From NCBI GenBank assembly GCA_028287465.1, contig JAQBPO010000094.1, positions 1 through 63,396 of the forward strand: a stretch of 63,396 bases of DNA, read 5' to 3'. This document shows, one piece after another, positions 44,055-52,496 of this stretch. The notes below the pieces were generated by a model. It worked only from the letters and a program-made list of their open reading frames with translations. It did no database searches and was not told the DNA's origin. How positions within the stretch are numbered: position 1 is the first letter of the stretch; each line of letters begins with the position of its first letter. The translations under genes were made by a program, and so were the position numbers. The DNA comes from Fibrobacterota bacterium. Lineage in GTDB: Bacteria > Fibrobacterota > Fibrobacteria > UBA11236.

Positions 44055-45244
44055 GGCTGGCCCTCCTTGCGGGGATGCTTGGTGGCGAATTCCAGGTACA
44101 ATCCCAGGGCCGCCACCTTGGGCTTGGCGTAGGACTGCACCGCCGAAAGGGTGTCTTCGATCCAGGCCGTGAAGGCCATCAGATCCGGCGCGCACTCCAT
44201 CGGGCCGATAACGGCGGCCAGGGAAGGATCGAGGCCCTGGCGTTCCAATGCCTTGCGGGTCCAGGCGTAGCCGACGCTGCTGGCGGAATCCGCGTAGGCG
44301 GCGGGGCCTTCCATGGCCTCCAGGCGGTGGAACAGGCGGATGGTGCGCAGCAGGAAGTGCAGGAGGCGGGAGGCGGATTGCAGGTCCGCGAAAGCGTCCG
44401 AATCGTCCAGGTAATCCGAGAATCCGGCCCAGTCCCCGCGCAGGGCCGCGTCCAGGAACCGGCCGGCTTCCTCCAATAGGGTCTCGCCCCCGTTACGGTG
44501 GAGCGCGAGCAGGACCCCGGGCGAACCCTCCGCGAAGGGGATGAGGCGCTCGGGCGGGACCTCCATGCCCCAGACCTTGCCTTTGGCGGCCAGCACGGCC
44601 CGCAAGGCTTCCGGTACCATGGGGAAGATGGGGAGCTGGGTGCAGCGGGACAGGATGGTGGGCAGGAGCACGCTGCGATCGTCGCTGGAGAGGAGGAAGT
44701 AGGTGTTGGCCGGCGGTTCCTCCAGGGTCTTGAGCAAGGTGTTGGCCGCCGGGGCCGCCATGGTTTCCGCCCACAGGATGACCACGATGCGCGGGCGCTG
44801 GGAGGCTTCCGCGAAGGAGAGGCGGGCCTGCATCCCGCGGATCTGGCCTACGTTGAGGTTGCCCTTTTCGCTGCGCGCGAACCCATAGGGATCCGCGTGG
44901 AAGTCCTTGGCCCTTTCGGTCAGCTCGTCCACCTGGGCATCTTCCATCTCCCCGTCGCCGCCCTTGTCCGCGGCCTTGTCCTTCTTTTCGATGGGCATGA
45001 GGAAGATGAGGTTGTCCAGATTGTTCCGCTGGCGGCCCAGGCACCCGGGGCATTTGCCGCAGGGGCGGATTTCGGCGGAGTCGCAGAGGAGGATATCCAC
45101 CAGATCCAGCAACAGGGCGTTCTGGCCCACGCCTTCGGGACCGTGCACGAGCAGGGCATGGGGGAATTTACCGGAGGAAATGGCTTGGGACAGGAAGGAT
45201 TTGGCCTCGTCCAATCCCTGGGTTCGGCTGAAGGCGAATTGCAT
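44048..45244 (-). CDS. holB: DNA polymerase III subunit delta'
   Basis: Clamp-loader subunit of the replicative polymerase. HALLVHGPEGVGQNAL is a Walker A-like loop in which the essential GK(T/S) is GQN, fitting delta', which does not bind ATP. A zinc module with four Cys (LLCDSAEIRPCGKCPGC) follows, then NTLLKTLEEPPANTYFLL and ILSRCTQLPIFP, the SRC motif. An acidic, Lys-rich insert (EKKDKAADKGGDGEMEDAQ) after the zinc module is unusual. ATG 45244 (MQFAFSRTQG) is the family-like start; a TTG 16 codons earlier is possible. Coupled to recJ. Confidence 0.9.
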   Translation of the reverse strand: MQFAFSRTQGLDEAKSFLSQAISSGKFPHALLVHGPEGVGQNALLLDLVDILLCDSAEIRPCGKCPGCLGRQRNNLDNLIFLMPIEKKDKAADKGGDGEMEDAQVDELTERAKDFHADPYGFARSEKGNLNVGQIRGMQARLSFAEASQRPRIVVILWAETMAAPAANTLLKTLEEPPANTYFLLSSDDRSVLLPTILSRCTQLPIFPMVPEALRAVLAAKGKVWGMEVPPERLIPFAEGSPGVLLALHRNGGETLLEEAGRFLDAALRGDWAGFSDYLDDSDAFADLQSASRLLHFLLRTIRLFHRLEAMEGPAAYADSASSVGYAWTRKALERQGLDPSLAAVIGPMECAPDLMAFTAWIEDTLSAVQSYAKPKVAALGLYLEFATKHPRKEGQPC

Positions 45245-45372
45245 TTCGGGGTCCCCGGATTCTGCGAAGTTGGGCGGGAAAAGGCGTACCAAGGGAGTAA
45301 TCCCCTACCTATTTGAATTTAGTAATCGGCCGGCCGGGGACGAGAGGGCAAGGCCCTGGGGGGTGGGCGGGG

Positions 45373-46560
45373 TCACTTCCCGCCGGATTTGAGCCAAGCG
45401 GAAGGGTCGAGGGTTTTTGTGCCTTTGCGCACCTCGAAATAGACCTGGCCCGCTTCGACCGATACGGTGCCCAGGTCCTGGCAGGTTTTCACCTTATCCC
45501 CTTGGCGCACCTTGATGCCCGCCAGGTTGGCGTAGATGGTGAAGATGTCCGAACCATTGTCCATGATCACGCCCATACCGTAGCCGGGGATGCGGGTGAT
45601 GAGGGCCACCTCTCCGCTGACGGCCGCCCGCACCGGGGTTCCCGGGGTCCCTCGGATCTCGATGCCCAGGTTCTTGGTGGTGGTCTTGAGGGTGCTGTGG
45701 TATTGCAGCCCGTATTTGGAGACCACTTCCCCCTCCACCGGCAGGCAATACCTGGAACCGGACTCCAGCACCGTGGCCTTCTTGTTCCGGGCCATTTCCT
45801 CCTTGCGCCGCTTTTCCAGGGCCGCGATGATCTCGGTGATGAGGCGCGCATTCTCCTCCAGTTCCTTAAGGGCCTCCTGCTTGGAGGTCTCATCGGACTG
45901 GATTTCCGACAGGTGCCTTTCCTGCTCCTTGCGGGCGCGGTTGTAGGTTTCCTTCTCCTTGGACTTATGGGCCCGGAAGGAATCGAGTTCGGCGATGCGG
46001 CCGTCGAGCTTTTCCGCGGCCCGCCGTTTCAGGGCCGCATCCTCCCGGCCCGCCTCCACCAGGGACCGGTCATACCTCAGGACGCGCTTCATGAAGAAGA
46101 CCTTGCGCATGAAGTCCCCGTGCCCGGACTCCCAGCCCATCAGGACCATGCGATCCGGGCCCCCGGTGATGAACAGGGTCCGCACCCGCTTGGCCATCAC
46201 CGCGTTCCGCTCCTGGATGCGGTTCTCGATATCGGACATGTCCTGGCGCACCGCGCCCAGGGATTTGTTCAAGGTTTCTTCGGTGGCTTCCAGCTTGGAC
46301 AGGTACTGCTCGGTATGCTTGATGTTGCCGGAGATCTTCTCCAGCGTACCCAGGGCCGAGACCTTCTTTTCGCGGAGCTGCTCCAGTTCCTTCTGCTCGG
46401 CCTGCAGCCTGTCGCGGAGATCGTCGAGCTCCCTTTTCTGCCGCGCGATCTCGCGATCGAAATCCTTTTTATCCGAGGCGGAAACCGGTATTACGCAAAT
46501 CGATAATTGGAAACCGAAAACGGCCGATAGAAAGAGCGGGCGCATCCGGGTCCAGATCAT
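45373..46560 (-). CDS. envC: EnvC-like amidase activator with degenerate LytM domain
   Basis: A signal peptide (MRPLFLSAVFGFQLSICVIPVSA) is followed by about 220 residues of coiled coil (KKDFDREIARQKRELDDLRD onward) and a C-terminal M23/LytM domain. The zinc ligands of active M23 enzymes are missing: HxGxD is NLGIEI and YAHL is YANL, as in E. coli EnvC, which activates cell-wall amidases instead of cutting peptidoglycan. It follows ftsX on the same strand, the gene whose product controls EnvC in E. coli. ATG 46560 is preferred; the frame is open to ATG 46638, which lies inside an AT-rich repeat. Confidence 0.85.
   Translation of the reverse strand: MIWTRMRPLFLSAVFGFQLSICVIPVSASDKKDFDREIARQKRELDDLRDRLQAEQKELEQLREKKVSALGTLEKISGNIKHTEQYLSKLEATEETLNKSLGAVRQDMSDIENRIQERNAVMAKRVRTLFITGGPDRMVLMGWESGHGDFMRKVFFMKRVLRYDRSLVEAGREDAALKRRAAEKLDGRIAELDSFRAHKSKEKETYNRARKEQERHLSEIQSDETSKQEALKELEENARLITEIIAALEKRRKEEMARNKKATVLESGSRYCLPVEGEVVSKYGLQYHSTLKTTTKNLGIEIRGTPGTPVRAAVSGEVALITRIPGYGMGVIMDNGSDIFTIYANLAGIKVRQGDKVKTCQDLGTVSVEAGQVYFEVRKGTKTLDPSAWLKSGGK
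46494..46510 (+). repeat. AT-rich short repeat, diverged copy
   Basis: CGCAAATCGATAATTGG resembles the CTGCAAATTGAAAATTGC element at 59212-59229. It lies inside the EnvC signal-peptide codons. Confidence 0.3.
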
Positions 46561-46620
46561 GCGGGCGCGGGTTCCATTCCCGGCCCGTGGGTTGGGGGCA
46601 GGGGCTCCGGCTTTCAATCC

Positions 46621-46637
46621 GCAATTCTCAATTTGCA
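46621..46637 (-). repeat. AT-rich short repeat TGCAAATTGAGAATTGC
   Basis: On the minus strand this differs from the copy at 59213-59229 by one base, and the similarity extends about ten bases further. It lies between ftsX and envC. Confidence 0.55.
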
Positions 46638-46652
46638 TATCGCGGAATACTT

Positions 46653-47540
46653 CTAAACGTTATGACCGCGCAGGAACGCCCGCACCGTCCGCGCGCTCGC
46701 GATGGCGGCGATGCCGGCGGTGGCCCCCATGAGGGAAAGGGCGCATCCGAGGAATGGGACCTGGGCCGCGATATTCACGGAAATGAGCCTGGAAAGCGCC
46801 AGCAGGAAGGCCAGGGAGGCCACCCCGATCAGGCTGCCGAGGATCCCCAGCAGCAGGCCTTCCAGCAGGAACGGGGCGAGGATGAAGAAATGCCCGGCCC
46901 CGCAATACTTCATGTTCTCCACCAGGATGCGCCGGGAGTACAGGTTGAGTTTCACCGCGTTGTGGATGATCAGGGACAGGGCGCCGGCCACGAGCAACAT
47001 CAACAGGGACGAGCCTCCCGCGACGGGGATGCGCCATTTGTCGAGCCACGCGAGGTATAGGGAGTTCGCGCTCGCCTCCTCCACCTCTTCGAACTGGCGG
47101 ATGCGGCCGAGCAGGAGCTTGTTCTGGGACGAGGAGCGGTAGCCGATGGACGGGTAGATCAGGAAGGAATGGGGCAGGGGGTTCCAATCCAGGGAGCGGA
47201 TCATCTCGTCGCCGAAATCGCGCTTGAACTCCTCGAGGGCGTCGTCCTTGCTGACGAATACGATGGAATCCACCCCCTGCAGGCGATGGAGCCGGGATTC
47301 CAATCCGTCCAAGGCGGCCTGCCCTTCGTACTTTGGGCCCGGGAAGACGCGGATGACGCTGTCCGACGCGCCCCCGCCGCCCAGGGACCAGACCAGGACG
47401 AAAGCCAGCAAAAGCCCCGCGAAAACGGAGGTGCAGATCCCGATGGTTATCACGGAGGTTACGGACAGGAATTTGTCGGAGCGGAAGCCCCGGAAGGCCT
47501 CAAGAAGGAGATAGCCGATTTGGTTTTTCATGTGACCCAT
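46653..47540 (-). CDS. ftsX: Cell-division ABC-type membrane protein FtsX
   Basis: 295 residues with the FtsX layout: an N-terminal amphipathic part and segment 1 (SVTSVITIGICTSVFAGLLLAFVLVW), a periplasmic domain of about 110 residues (VDSIVFVSKDDALEEFKRDF is the typical motif), then three membrane segments at the C-terminal end (LLMLLVAGALSLIIHNAVKL onward). FtsX with FtsE couples the divisome to EnvC-type activators. FtsE is normally adjacent upstream but is not encoded in this window. The upstream region holds no Shine-Dalgarno site; ATG 47531 is an alternative start. Probably co-transcribed with envC. Confidence 0.9.
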   Translation of the reverse strand: MGHMKNQIGYLLLEAFRGFRSDKFLSVTSVITIGICTSVFAGLLLAFVLVWSLGGGGASDSVIRVFPGPKYEGQAALDGLESRLHRLQGVDSIVFVSKDDALEEFKRDFGDEMIRSLDWNPLPHSFLIYPSIGYRSSSQNKLLLGRIRQFEEVEEASANSLYLAWLDKWRIPVAGGSSLLMLLVAGALSLIIHNAVKLNLYSRRILVENMKYCGAGHFFILAPFLLEGLLLGILGSLIGVASLAFLLALSRLISVNIAAQVPFLGCALSLMGATAGIAAIASARTVRAFLRGHNV

Positions 47541-47591
47541 GAAAAAGTAGAAAAGAGGGGTGGACCCTGTGGGGCCGGGAACGGCCCCCGG

Positions 47592-49502
47592 TCATCCGGG
47601 CTGCAATCCCTGCGACACCGACGCTCCCGGCGGAGCATGGGCCGCTCCCTGCGGGGCCGGATTGATTTCCTTGAAGAGGAAGCTGGGGCGATGGTACACG
47701 TAATGCCCCTGGAAATGGCGATGGGAACCGTGGGCCTGGAAATGGATCTTGGCCAGGGAGATTTCCTGCATGATCTTGGCCACTGAAAGATCCACGTGGA
47801 AGCCCGCTTCCCATTCGGAAGCTTTGGGCAGGCGCGCGCGGGAATGGGCTTCGGCGCCCTTGGCGGAACCTTCGCGCGAGCCGTCGTTGTCGAGCACGAG
47901 CAGGTAATCGGCAAGGCTCACGCACTCGTCCGCGGCGCATTCGGCGGCCGTCCCCATGCGGGTAACCCACAGGGAACCGTTGAACTCGCGCAAGCGCATC
48001 TTCATCTGGGACAGGCCGCGGAAGGTCTCCGCCCGGTTCTCGCCGGCGAATTCGTCCACGTTGTCGATGACGATGGCCAGGGGCATGAGGGCGTTGCCGC
48101 GCTTGCGCTGCTTGGGCAGGTAATCATGCTCCAGGTATTTCAGCAGTTGGTCCAGGCCGTCGCCGCGGCCGCACGGGGCCAGCTGGAGCGGGTTGGGGAA
48201 GAGGGCGTCGAAGGCCTTGGCCAGCACGGCGGCCTCCGGGGTTCCGCCCGGTGGCTTGCCCGCCAGGGGATTGCCGCGGTAATGGCGGGACAGGGAGGAC
48301 ATGGCGAGGTCGCCTATGCTCCGCTTCTTCGAGAAGATCAGGACCTGGCCGGTGCCTTCCTTGGCGAAACCCTCGGCGCATTGCATCAGGAACTGGAATC
48401 CGAGCTCGCTCGCGAAGGGATCGCATTGCAGGAGCATCATCTCGCCGCAGCCCGCGCCCTGGTGGATCTTGTTGAACGCCGCCGAATACAGGGGCCAGCG
48501 CCATTTCCCCTGGGTGTAGTTCTGGAACCAGGTCACCAGTTCGCGCATGCCCTCGCGGGGCTGCATGTCCTGGTATCCGCCCTTGTCCGAGGAATAATTC
48601 TTCTCATGGTGCAGCCCAGGGGAGGGGGCGCTTTCGTACTGGGGTTCCTGGGTCTCCTGCCAGTTCTGGCTCAGGCCCTGGATGTTGGCGGAGGCCACGT
48701 AGGTCTCCTTGTCCACCTTCGACTTCTTGGCCTCGAAGACCTCTTCGAAAAGCGCGGAGATCACGGTCTCCTCCCCGGGCTCCAGGGAACCGGAAGAGGA
48801 CACCACCATGCTGTCGGGGGCGTCCCCGGAGAACATGCCGGGCAGTCCCGGGGCCGGATCGTGCATCTTCCCGAATACGGAGGCGGTCAGGGCGAAATGC
48901 TTCTGCTCCTGCGGCGTCATCTTCTTTTCCAGCACCTCGAGAAGCTTGCGCGTGGACTGGACCAGGGTGCCCTTGTTCAAAGGGCGGCGCTGGAGGGCGG
49001 CCGGAGCCCAAAGGCGGACCACCGCTCCCGTGAGGAAATAATCCAGGCTGTAGCTCTTGATGCCCAGCCTTCCCAGGATGGCATCGATCTGGTAGCTGAT
49101 GTTGAGGAACTGCCCGCCGTTGGAACCGTTGCCGCCGTTCCCGATCTGCAAGGACATCTCATGGATGAGGTCCGGCTTGAAGAGCATCGCCATGGTGATG
49201 GAGTGGACGCGCGCCTGATCCTGCCCTGGGAATTCCCCGAGGGTCCGATCGAACTGGTTATAGGACGCCCGCGTCGGGATCTGCGCCTGGGTATACGCGA
49301 AGTTGCTGAGGCAGAAGTTGTAGCGCCCCACCAGGCCGCGGCATGCCTCCAGGAGGAAGTCCGCGTCGTTGAAGAATCCGCGCCCTTCGGGCTTGGAAGT
49401 CTTGGCGTTCACGAGCATGATTTCCAGGTAGGCCTTGCCGGTTTCCGAAAGGGGCACGAACGTCTTGAGGAGGTCGGTTTTGCTGAATAGGGATGAAAGC
49501 AT
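47592..49502 (-). CDS. Uncharacterised protein with a degenerate RecA/DnaB-like ATPase fold
   Basis: I cannot name this 636-residue soluble protein. Residues of about 340-560 follow the order of the DnaB/RadA RecA fold: a Gly-rich lead-in (IHQGAGCGEMMLLQCDPFA), a long helix (LGFQFLMQCAEGF), a strand and turn like VLIFSKKRS where DnaB has FSLEMS, a Walker B-like strand (PLAIVIDNVDEF), an SLWVTRMG strand, and SLADYLLVLDND near the end. The Walker A lysine is absent, so ATP hydrolysis is unlikely. The N-terminal half is alpha/beta with no known motif. It is divergent from tsaD and 51 bp upstream of ftsX. Confidence 0.7.
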   Translation of the reverse strand: MLSSLFSKTDLLKTFVPLSETGKAYLEIMLVNAKTSKPEGRGFFNDADFLLEACRGLVGRYNFCLSNFAYTQAQIPTRASYNQFDRTLGEFPGQDQARVHSITMAMLFKPDLIHEMSLQIGNGGNGSNGGQFLNISYQIDAILGRLGIKSYSLDYFLTGAVVRLWAPAALQRRPLNKGTLVQSTRKLLEVLEKKMTPQEQKHFALTASVFGKMHDPAPGLPGMFSGDAPDSMVVSSSGSLEPGEETVISALFEEVFEAKKSKVDKETYVASANIQGLSQNWQETQEPQYESAPSPGLHHEKNYSSDKGGYQDMQPREGMRELVTWFQNYTQGKWRWPLYSAAFNKIHQGAGCGEMMLLQCDPFASELGFQFLMQCAEGFAKEGTGQVLIFSKKRSIGDLAMSSLSRHYRGNPLAGKPPGGTPEAAVLAKAFDALFPNPLQLAPCGRGDGLDQLLKYLEHDYLPKQRKRGNALMPLAIVIDNVDEFAGENRAETFRGLSQMKMRLREFNGSLWVTRMGTAAECAADECVSLADYLLVLDNDGSREGSAKGAEAHSRARLPKASEWEAGFHVDLSVAKIMQEISLAKIHFQAHGSHRHFQGHYVYHRPSFLFKEINPAPQGAAHAPPGASVSQGLQPG

Positions 49503-49571
49503 ATGGGTAATCCATTTTCCCCCTATTCCGGCGTTTTGTATAGGGTATTTGGGACGGTCCCGGGCTTATGT

Positions 49572-49577
49572 TATCTT
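49572..49577 (+). promoter_or_regulatory. -10-like box TATCTT with -35-like TTGGGA for tsaD
   Basis: TTGGGA (49549-49554) and TATCTT are 17 bp apart, and six bases separate the box from GTG 49584. This is the most complete promoter of the leaderless set. Confidence 0.55.
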
Positions 49578-49583
49578 GGTTCC

Positions 49584-50585
49584 GTGCTAACCCTCGGGAT
49601 TGAAACCTCTTGCGACGAAACCTCCTGCGGCATCGTGGACGACGGGATGCGGGTTTTGGCGAACCAGGTGTACAGTCAGATCCCCATCCATTCCGAATAC
49701 GGGGGGGTGGTACCCGAAATCGCCGCCCGGGCCCATCTTGAAAAAATCGATTCCATTGTCCGCTTGGCCCTGGACGAGGCCGGTCTCGACATCCGGAGCA
49801 TCGATCGAATCGCCTTCACCCGCGGTCCGGGCCTGCTCGGTCCCTTGTTGGTGGGCGCCTCCTTCGCCCGCGCCCTGGGCCGGTCCCTGGGCAAGCCGGT
49901 CACGGGAGTCAACCACCTGGAGGGGCATCTCGCTTCCGCCTTCCTGGAAGACCCGGCCCTGGAACCGCCCTTCCTATGCCTGGTCGTTTCCGGCGGCCAT
50001 ACGGAATTCGTCCAGGTCGAACCCGGTCTGGTGTATACCATGGTGGGCAAGACCCGCGACGATGCGGCCGGGGAGGCTTTCGACAAGTGCGGGAAAATCC
50101 TGGGCCTGGGATATCCCGCCGGGCCCATCCTGGCGCGCACGGCCGTAGGCGGCAAACGGGATTTCGTACCGTTTCCCAAGGCCCTGGACCAGCGCGACAA
50201 TTTCGAATTCTCCTTCAGCGGCCTGAAGTCGGCCATGCTCCGGTACGCGGAATCCAAGGATCCGGAATATCTCCGGAACAATCTGTCCCACATCTGCGCC
50301 TCCCTCGAATCGGCCATCGTGGATTTGCTAGTCAAAAAGTCGATTAATGCCCTTTTTGCCACGAAAATGCAGACGATTGCCGTGGTGGGCGGGGTTTCCG
50401 CCAACGAGTACCTGCGCGCGCGGATGGAGACCGAAACCAAAAAACGCGGATTCCGGGCGCTTTTCCCGGCACGGCGCTATTGCGGGGACAATGGAGCCAT
50501 GATCGCCGCCATCGGCCAATGGCGCGCCAATCATAACCTGGTCCAAACCGAGGTGGGTGTAACCCCTTCCCTACGCTGGCTGTAG
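49584..50585 (+). CDS. tsaD: tRNA N6-threonylcarbamoyladenosine transferase subunit TsaD
   Basis: Transfers the threonylcarbamoyl group to A37 of ANN-decoding tRNAs with TsaB and TsaE. TLGIETSCDETSC opens the ASKHA fold, H111 and H115 in NHLEGHLAS are the metal ligands at the same positions as in E. coli, and VVSGGHTEFV, GEAFDKCGKILGL and VVGGVSANEYLR follow. Length 333 is normal. GTG 49584 is chosen because the conserved sequence starts two codons later and a -10 box lies six bases upstream; the frame is open to 49503, but that would overlap the divergent promoter. Confidence 0.95.
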   Translation: MLTLGIETSCDETSCGIVDDGMRVLANQVYSQIPIHSEYGGVVPEIAARAHLEKIDSIVRLALDEAGLDIRSIDRIAFTRGPGLLGPLLVGASFARALGRSLGKPVTGVNHLEGHLASAFLEDPALEPPFLCLVVSGGHTEFVQVEPGLVYTMVGKTRDDAAGEAFDKCGKILGLGYPAGPILARTAVGGKRDFVPFPKALDQRDNFEFSFSGLKSAMLRYAESKDPEYLRNNLSHICASLESAIVDLLVKKSINALFATKMQTIAVVGGVSANEYLRARMETETKKRGFRALFPARRYCGDNGAMIAAIGQWRANHNLVQTEVGVTPSLRWL

Positions 50586-50651
50586 GACAGATTGGCGATT
50601 GACAATCAAGGTCCCGCAACCTATTCTATCTATACCCGTTTGGAGGCCGTT

Positions 50652-51020
50652 ATGCTGAAGAAGATCCTGCCCGTTTTCGTCGCCGTGGCCGCCCTTGCCG
50701 GTCTCGGCATGAACGCCCGGGCCGATGAAGCCGAGGTGCGCGCCGCTGCCGACCGCACCAAGGACGCCAAGCTGAAAGCCCATTTGATGGAGAATATCGA
50801 CATCTTCGGCAAGACCGATTTGCCGGCCATCTACATTTTCATGCCGAACGCGGACGGTTCCGAGGAAATCCAAGGCTCCCTCCTGACCCGGGACTTCTCC
50901 CGCGACGCGTTCTTCATGCAGAACGTCGATCGGGAAGAGTTCGAGCTCAAGGTCACCTTGCGCGAGATCAGCGGTGATGACGAGGACAAGGACCGGTTGA
51001 AGGAAGCCGCGAAGCGGTAG
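50652..51020 (+). CDS. Small periplasmic protein, 122 aa
   Basis: A clear signal peptide (MLKKILPVFVAVAALAGLGMNARA) with cleavage near NARAD indicates export. The mature part is charged and mixed alpha/beta (LKAHLMENIDIFGKTDLPAIYIFMP, DRLKEAAKR) with no recognised family. GGAGG seven bases before ATG 50652 fixes the start. It is 66 bp downstream of tsaD and ends at a strong terminator. Confidence 0.7.
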   Translation: MLKKILPVFVAVAALAGLGMNARADEAEVRAAADRTKDAKLKAHLMENIDIFGKTDLPAIYIFMPNADGSEEIQGSLLTRDFSRDAFFMQNVDREEFELKVTLREISGDDEDKDRLKEAAKR

Positions 51021-51047
51021 GACCCGGAGCGCCTTTTTCGAATGAGG

Positions 51048-51073
51048 CCCTCGCCTTCGGCGGGGGTTTTTTT
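51048..51073 (+). terminator. Rho-independent terminator
   Basis: CCCTCGCC (51048-51055), loop TTC, then GGCGGGGG with one T-G pair, followed by seven T. It ends the tsaD-side transcript. Confidence 0.9.
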
Positions 51074-51122
51074 ATTGGCCGGAATCGGGATCGATCGACC
51101 GGAAGAGGCGCATCCGTCCTCC

Positions 51123-52367
51123 TTACGACCGCCTGGCGTACACCCGCATCTCATCTCCCCATCCCGGGGACGTCACGATGGAGCTCAGGAAGGTGGCGAT
51201 ACGCTTGCGCGCCTTTTTCCAGGCGGTTTCCCGGCCGATGGTCGTCTGGCCCTCGCGGCGCGCGGATTCGACCGCTTCCCTGCCGCGCAGGCTCTCCAGC
51301 CATTGATCCCGCGGGTCGTCCTCCCGGTCCACCCGGTTGATGTCGCTGAACCAGTCCCGCAAGGGGGAGAGGCCGGAGGTGCGGATCCGGACGTCGGTGA
51401 ACCCGGCCTGGCGGAGAAGGGCCTTGAGCGTGGCGGGCGTGAAATAGACCAGGTGCCGCGAGGGTTCGAAGAAGAACCATCGCTTGCCCAGGATCCGGCG
51501 CGACAGGCTATTGTAATTGGGGGTCGAAAGCACCAGCTGGCCGCCCGGCTCCAGGTGATCATGCACCCAGCGGAGGAATTCCAGGGGATGGGGCTCGCGT
51601 TCCATCAGATCCCACGCGGCGATGACGTTATAACGGCCGTCCCAGGGATCGCGGAAGATGTCCGTGGCCGAGACCTGGAGGTCGAAGCGGTCGCGCGCGA
51701 AGGCGGCGCGCTCCTTGGACCACTCCAGCCCCTCGACCGAGCGGTAATGCGGGCGGCATAACTGGAGGAAATGGCCCCAGCGGCAGCCGATTTCCAGGAG
51801 CGAGGCCGCGCGTTTGTTCATTCCCTTGACCGTGGGCATCTCCCGGTGCATGCGCACCATGCGTTCCGCCATCTCGTGGCGCAACCACAGATTGCGGTCC
51901 GAGGAGATGGGGGAGGGTTCCCGGCGGAGCATTTCCTCGCGGACCGAAGTGGCCAGGCGCGGCGAGATGTAGACGAGGGAACAGGCCCGGCATCGGCGCA
52001 AGAGGGTGGGCCCCAGGCGTCCCTTGATCCGCGCGGGCATCTTGCCGCAGGCGGGGCATGGGGTCTTCTCGAGGAAATCGTTGCTTTCCCCGGGCCTCAA
52101 AAGGCGGTTGAAGAAGTCATCGGTGGGATGCCGCTCCCGGCCCCGGCCGCGACCGCGGCCCTGGTCCTGGTCCATGTTCTCGCTCTGGGTCACCTGGCTC
52201 CGGTCGGCGAAGCCATGGCCCTCCGAACCGCGGTTGTTGTTGCCGTCCCTCGGGCCGAAGCTGCGGCCGCGCCGCTTGCCCCTGTCGCCCCGATCGCCGC
52301 CTTTGCGGTTCCTGCGATCATTGCCTTTGTCGTTGCCCCGTTCGGGGCGGAATCTGCGATTGCGCAC
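51123..52367 (-). CDS. Class I SAM methyltransferase with Arg/Gly/Asp-rich N-terminal tail
   Basis: The first 80 residues are almost only Arg, Gly, Asp, Asn and Lys (GDRGKRRGRSFGPRDGNNN, QGRGRGRGRER), an RGG-like disordered tail suited to RNA or polyanion binding. A zinc ribbon follows (CPACGK..RRCRACSLVY, about 103-130), then a Methyltransf_11-type Rossmann domain: LLEIGCRWGHFLQLC as the SAM loop, VIAAWDLMEREPHPLEFL and LEPGGQLVLSTPNYNS. Zinc-ribbon methyltransferases of this kind often modify sugars or proteins; the substrate is unknown. GTG 52367 lies six bases after TATTAT with no ribosome-binding site. Confidence 0.8.
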   Translation of the reverse strand: MRNRRFRPERGNDKGNDRRNRKGGDRGDRGKRRGRSFGPRDGNNNRGSEGHGFADRSQVTQSENMDQDQGRGRGRGRERHPTDDFFNRLLRPGESNDFLEKTPCPACGKMPARIKGRLGPTLLRRCRACSLVYISPRLATSVREEMLRREPSPISSDRNLWLRHEMAERMVRMHREMPTVKGMNKRAASLLEIGCRWGHFLQLCRPHYRSVEGLEWSKERAAFARDRFDLQVSATDIFRDPWDGRYNVIAAWDLMEREPHPLEFLRWVHDHLEPGGQLVLSTPNYNSLSRRILGKRWFFFEPSRHLVYFTPATLKALLRQAGFTDVRIRTSGLSPLRDWFSDINRVDREDDPRDQWLESLRGREAVESARREGQTTIGRETAWKKARKRIATFLSSIVTSPGWGDEMRVYARRS

Positions 52368-52373
52368 CTGCCA

Positions 52374-52379
52374 ATAATA
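52374..52379 (-). promoter_or_regulatory. -10-like box TATTAT for the methyltransferase
   Basis: TATTAT, then TGGCAG, then GTG 52367. TTTAAC 17 bp upstream is a weak -35. Leaderless start predicted. Confidence 0.5.
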
Positions 52380-52496
52380 CCTTGGTTTTTTGTCAGGTTA
52401 AAGCCGGTTCGCCGCATTTATATTCGCGGGCGGATTTTCTACTCTTGGAATAAGCCGGTTCCGCGCTGGACCGCGCAACCCTCGGGGACGGCCAAA

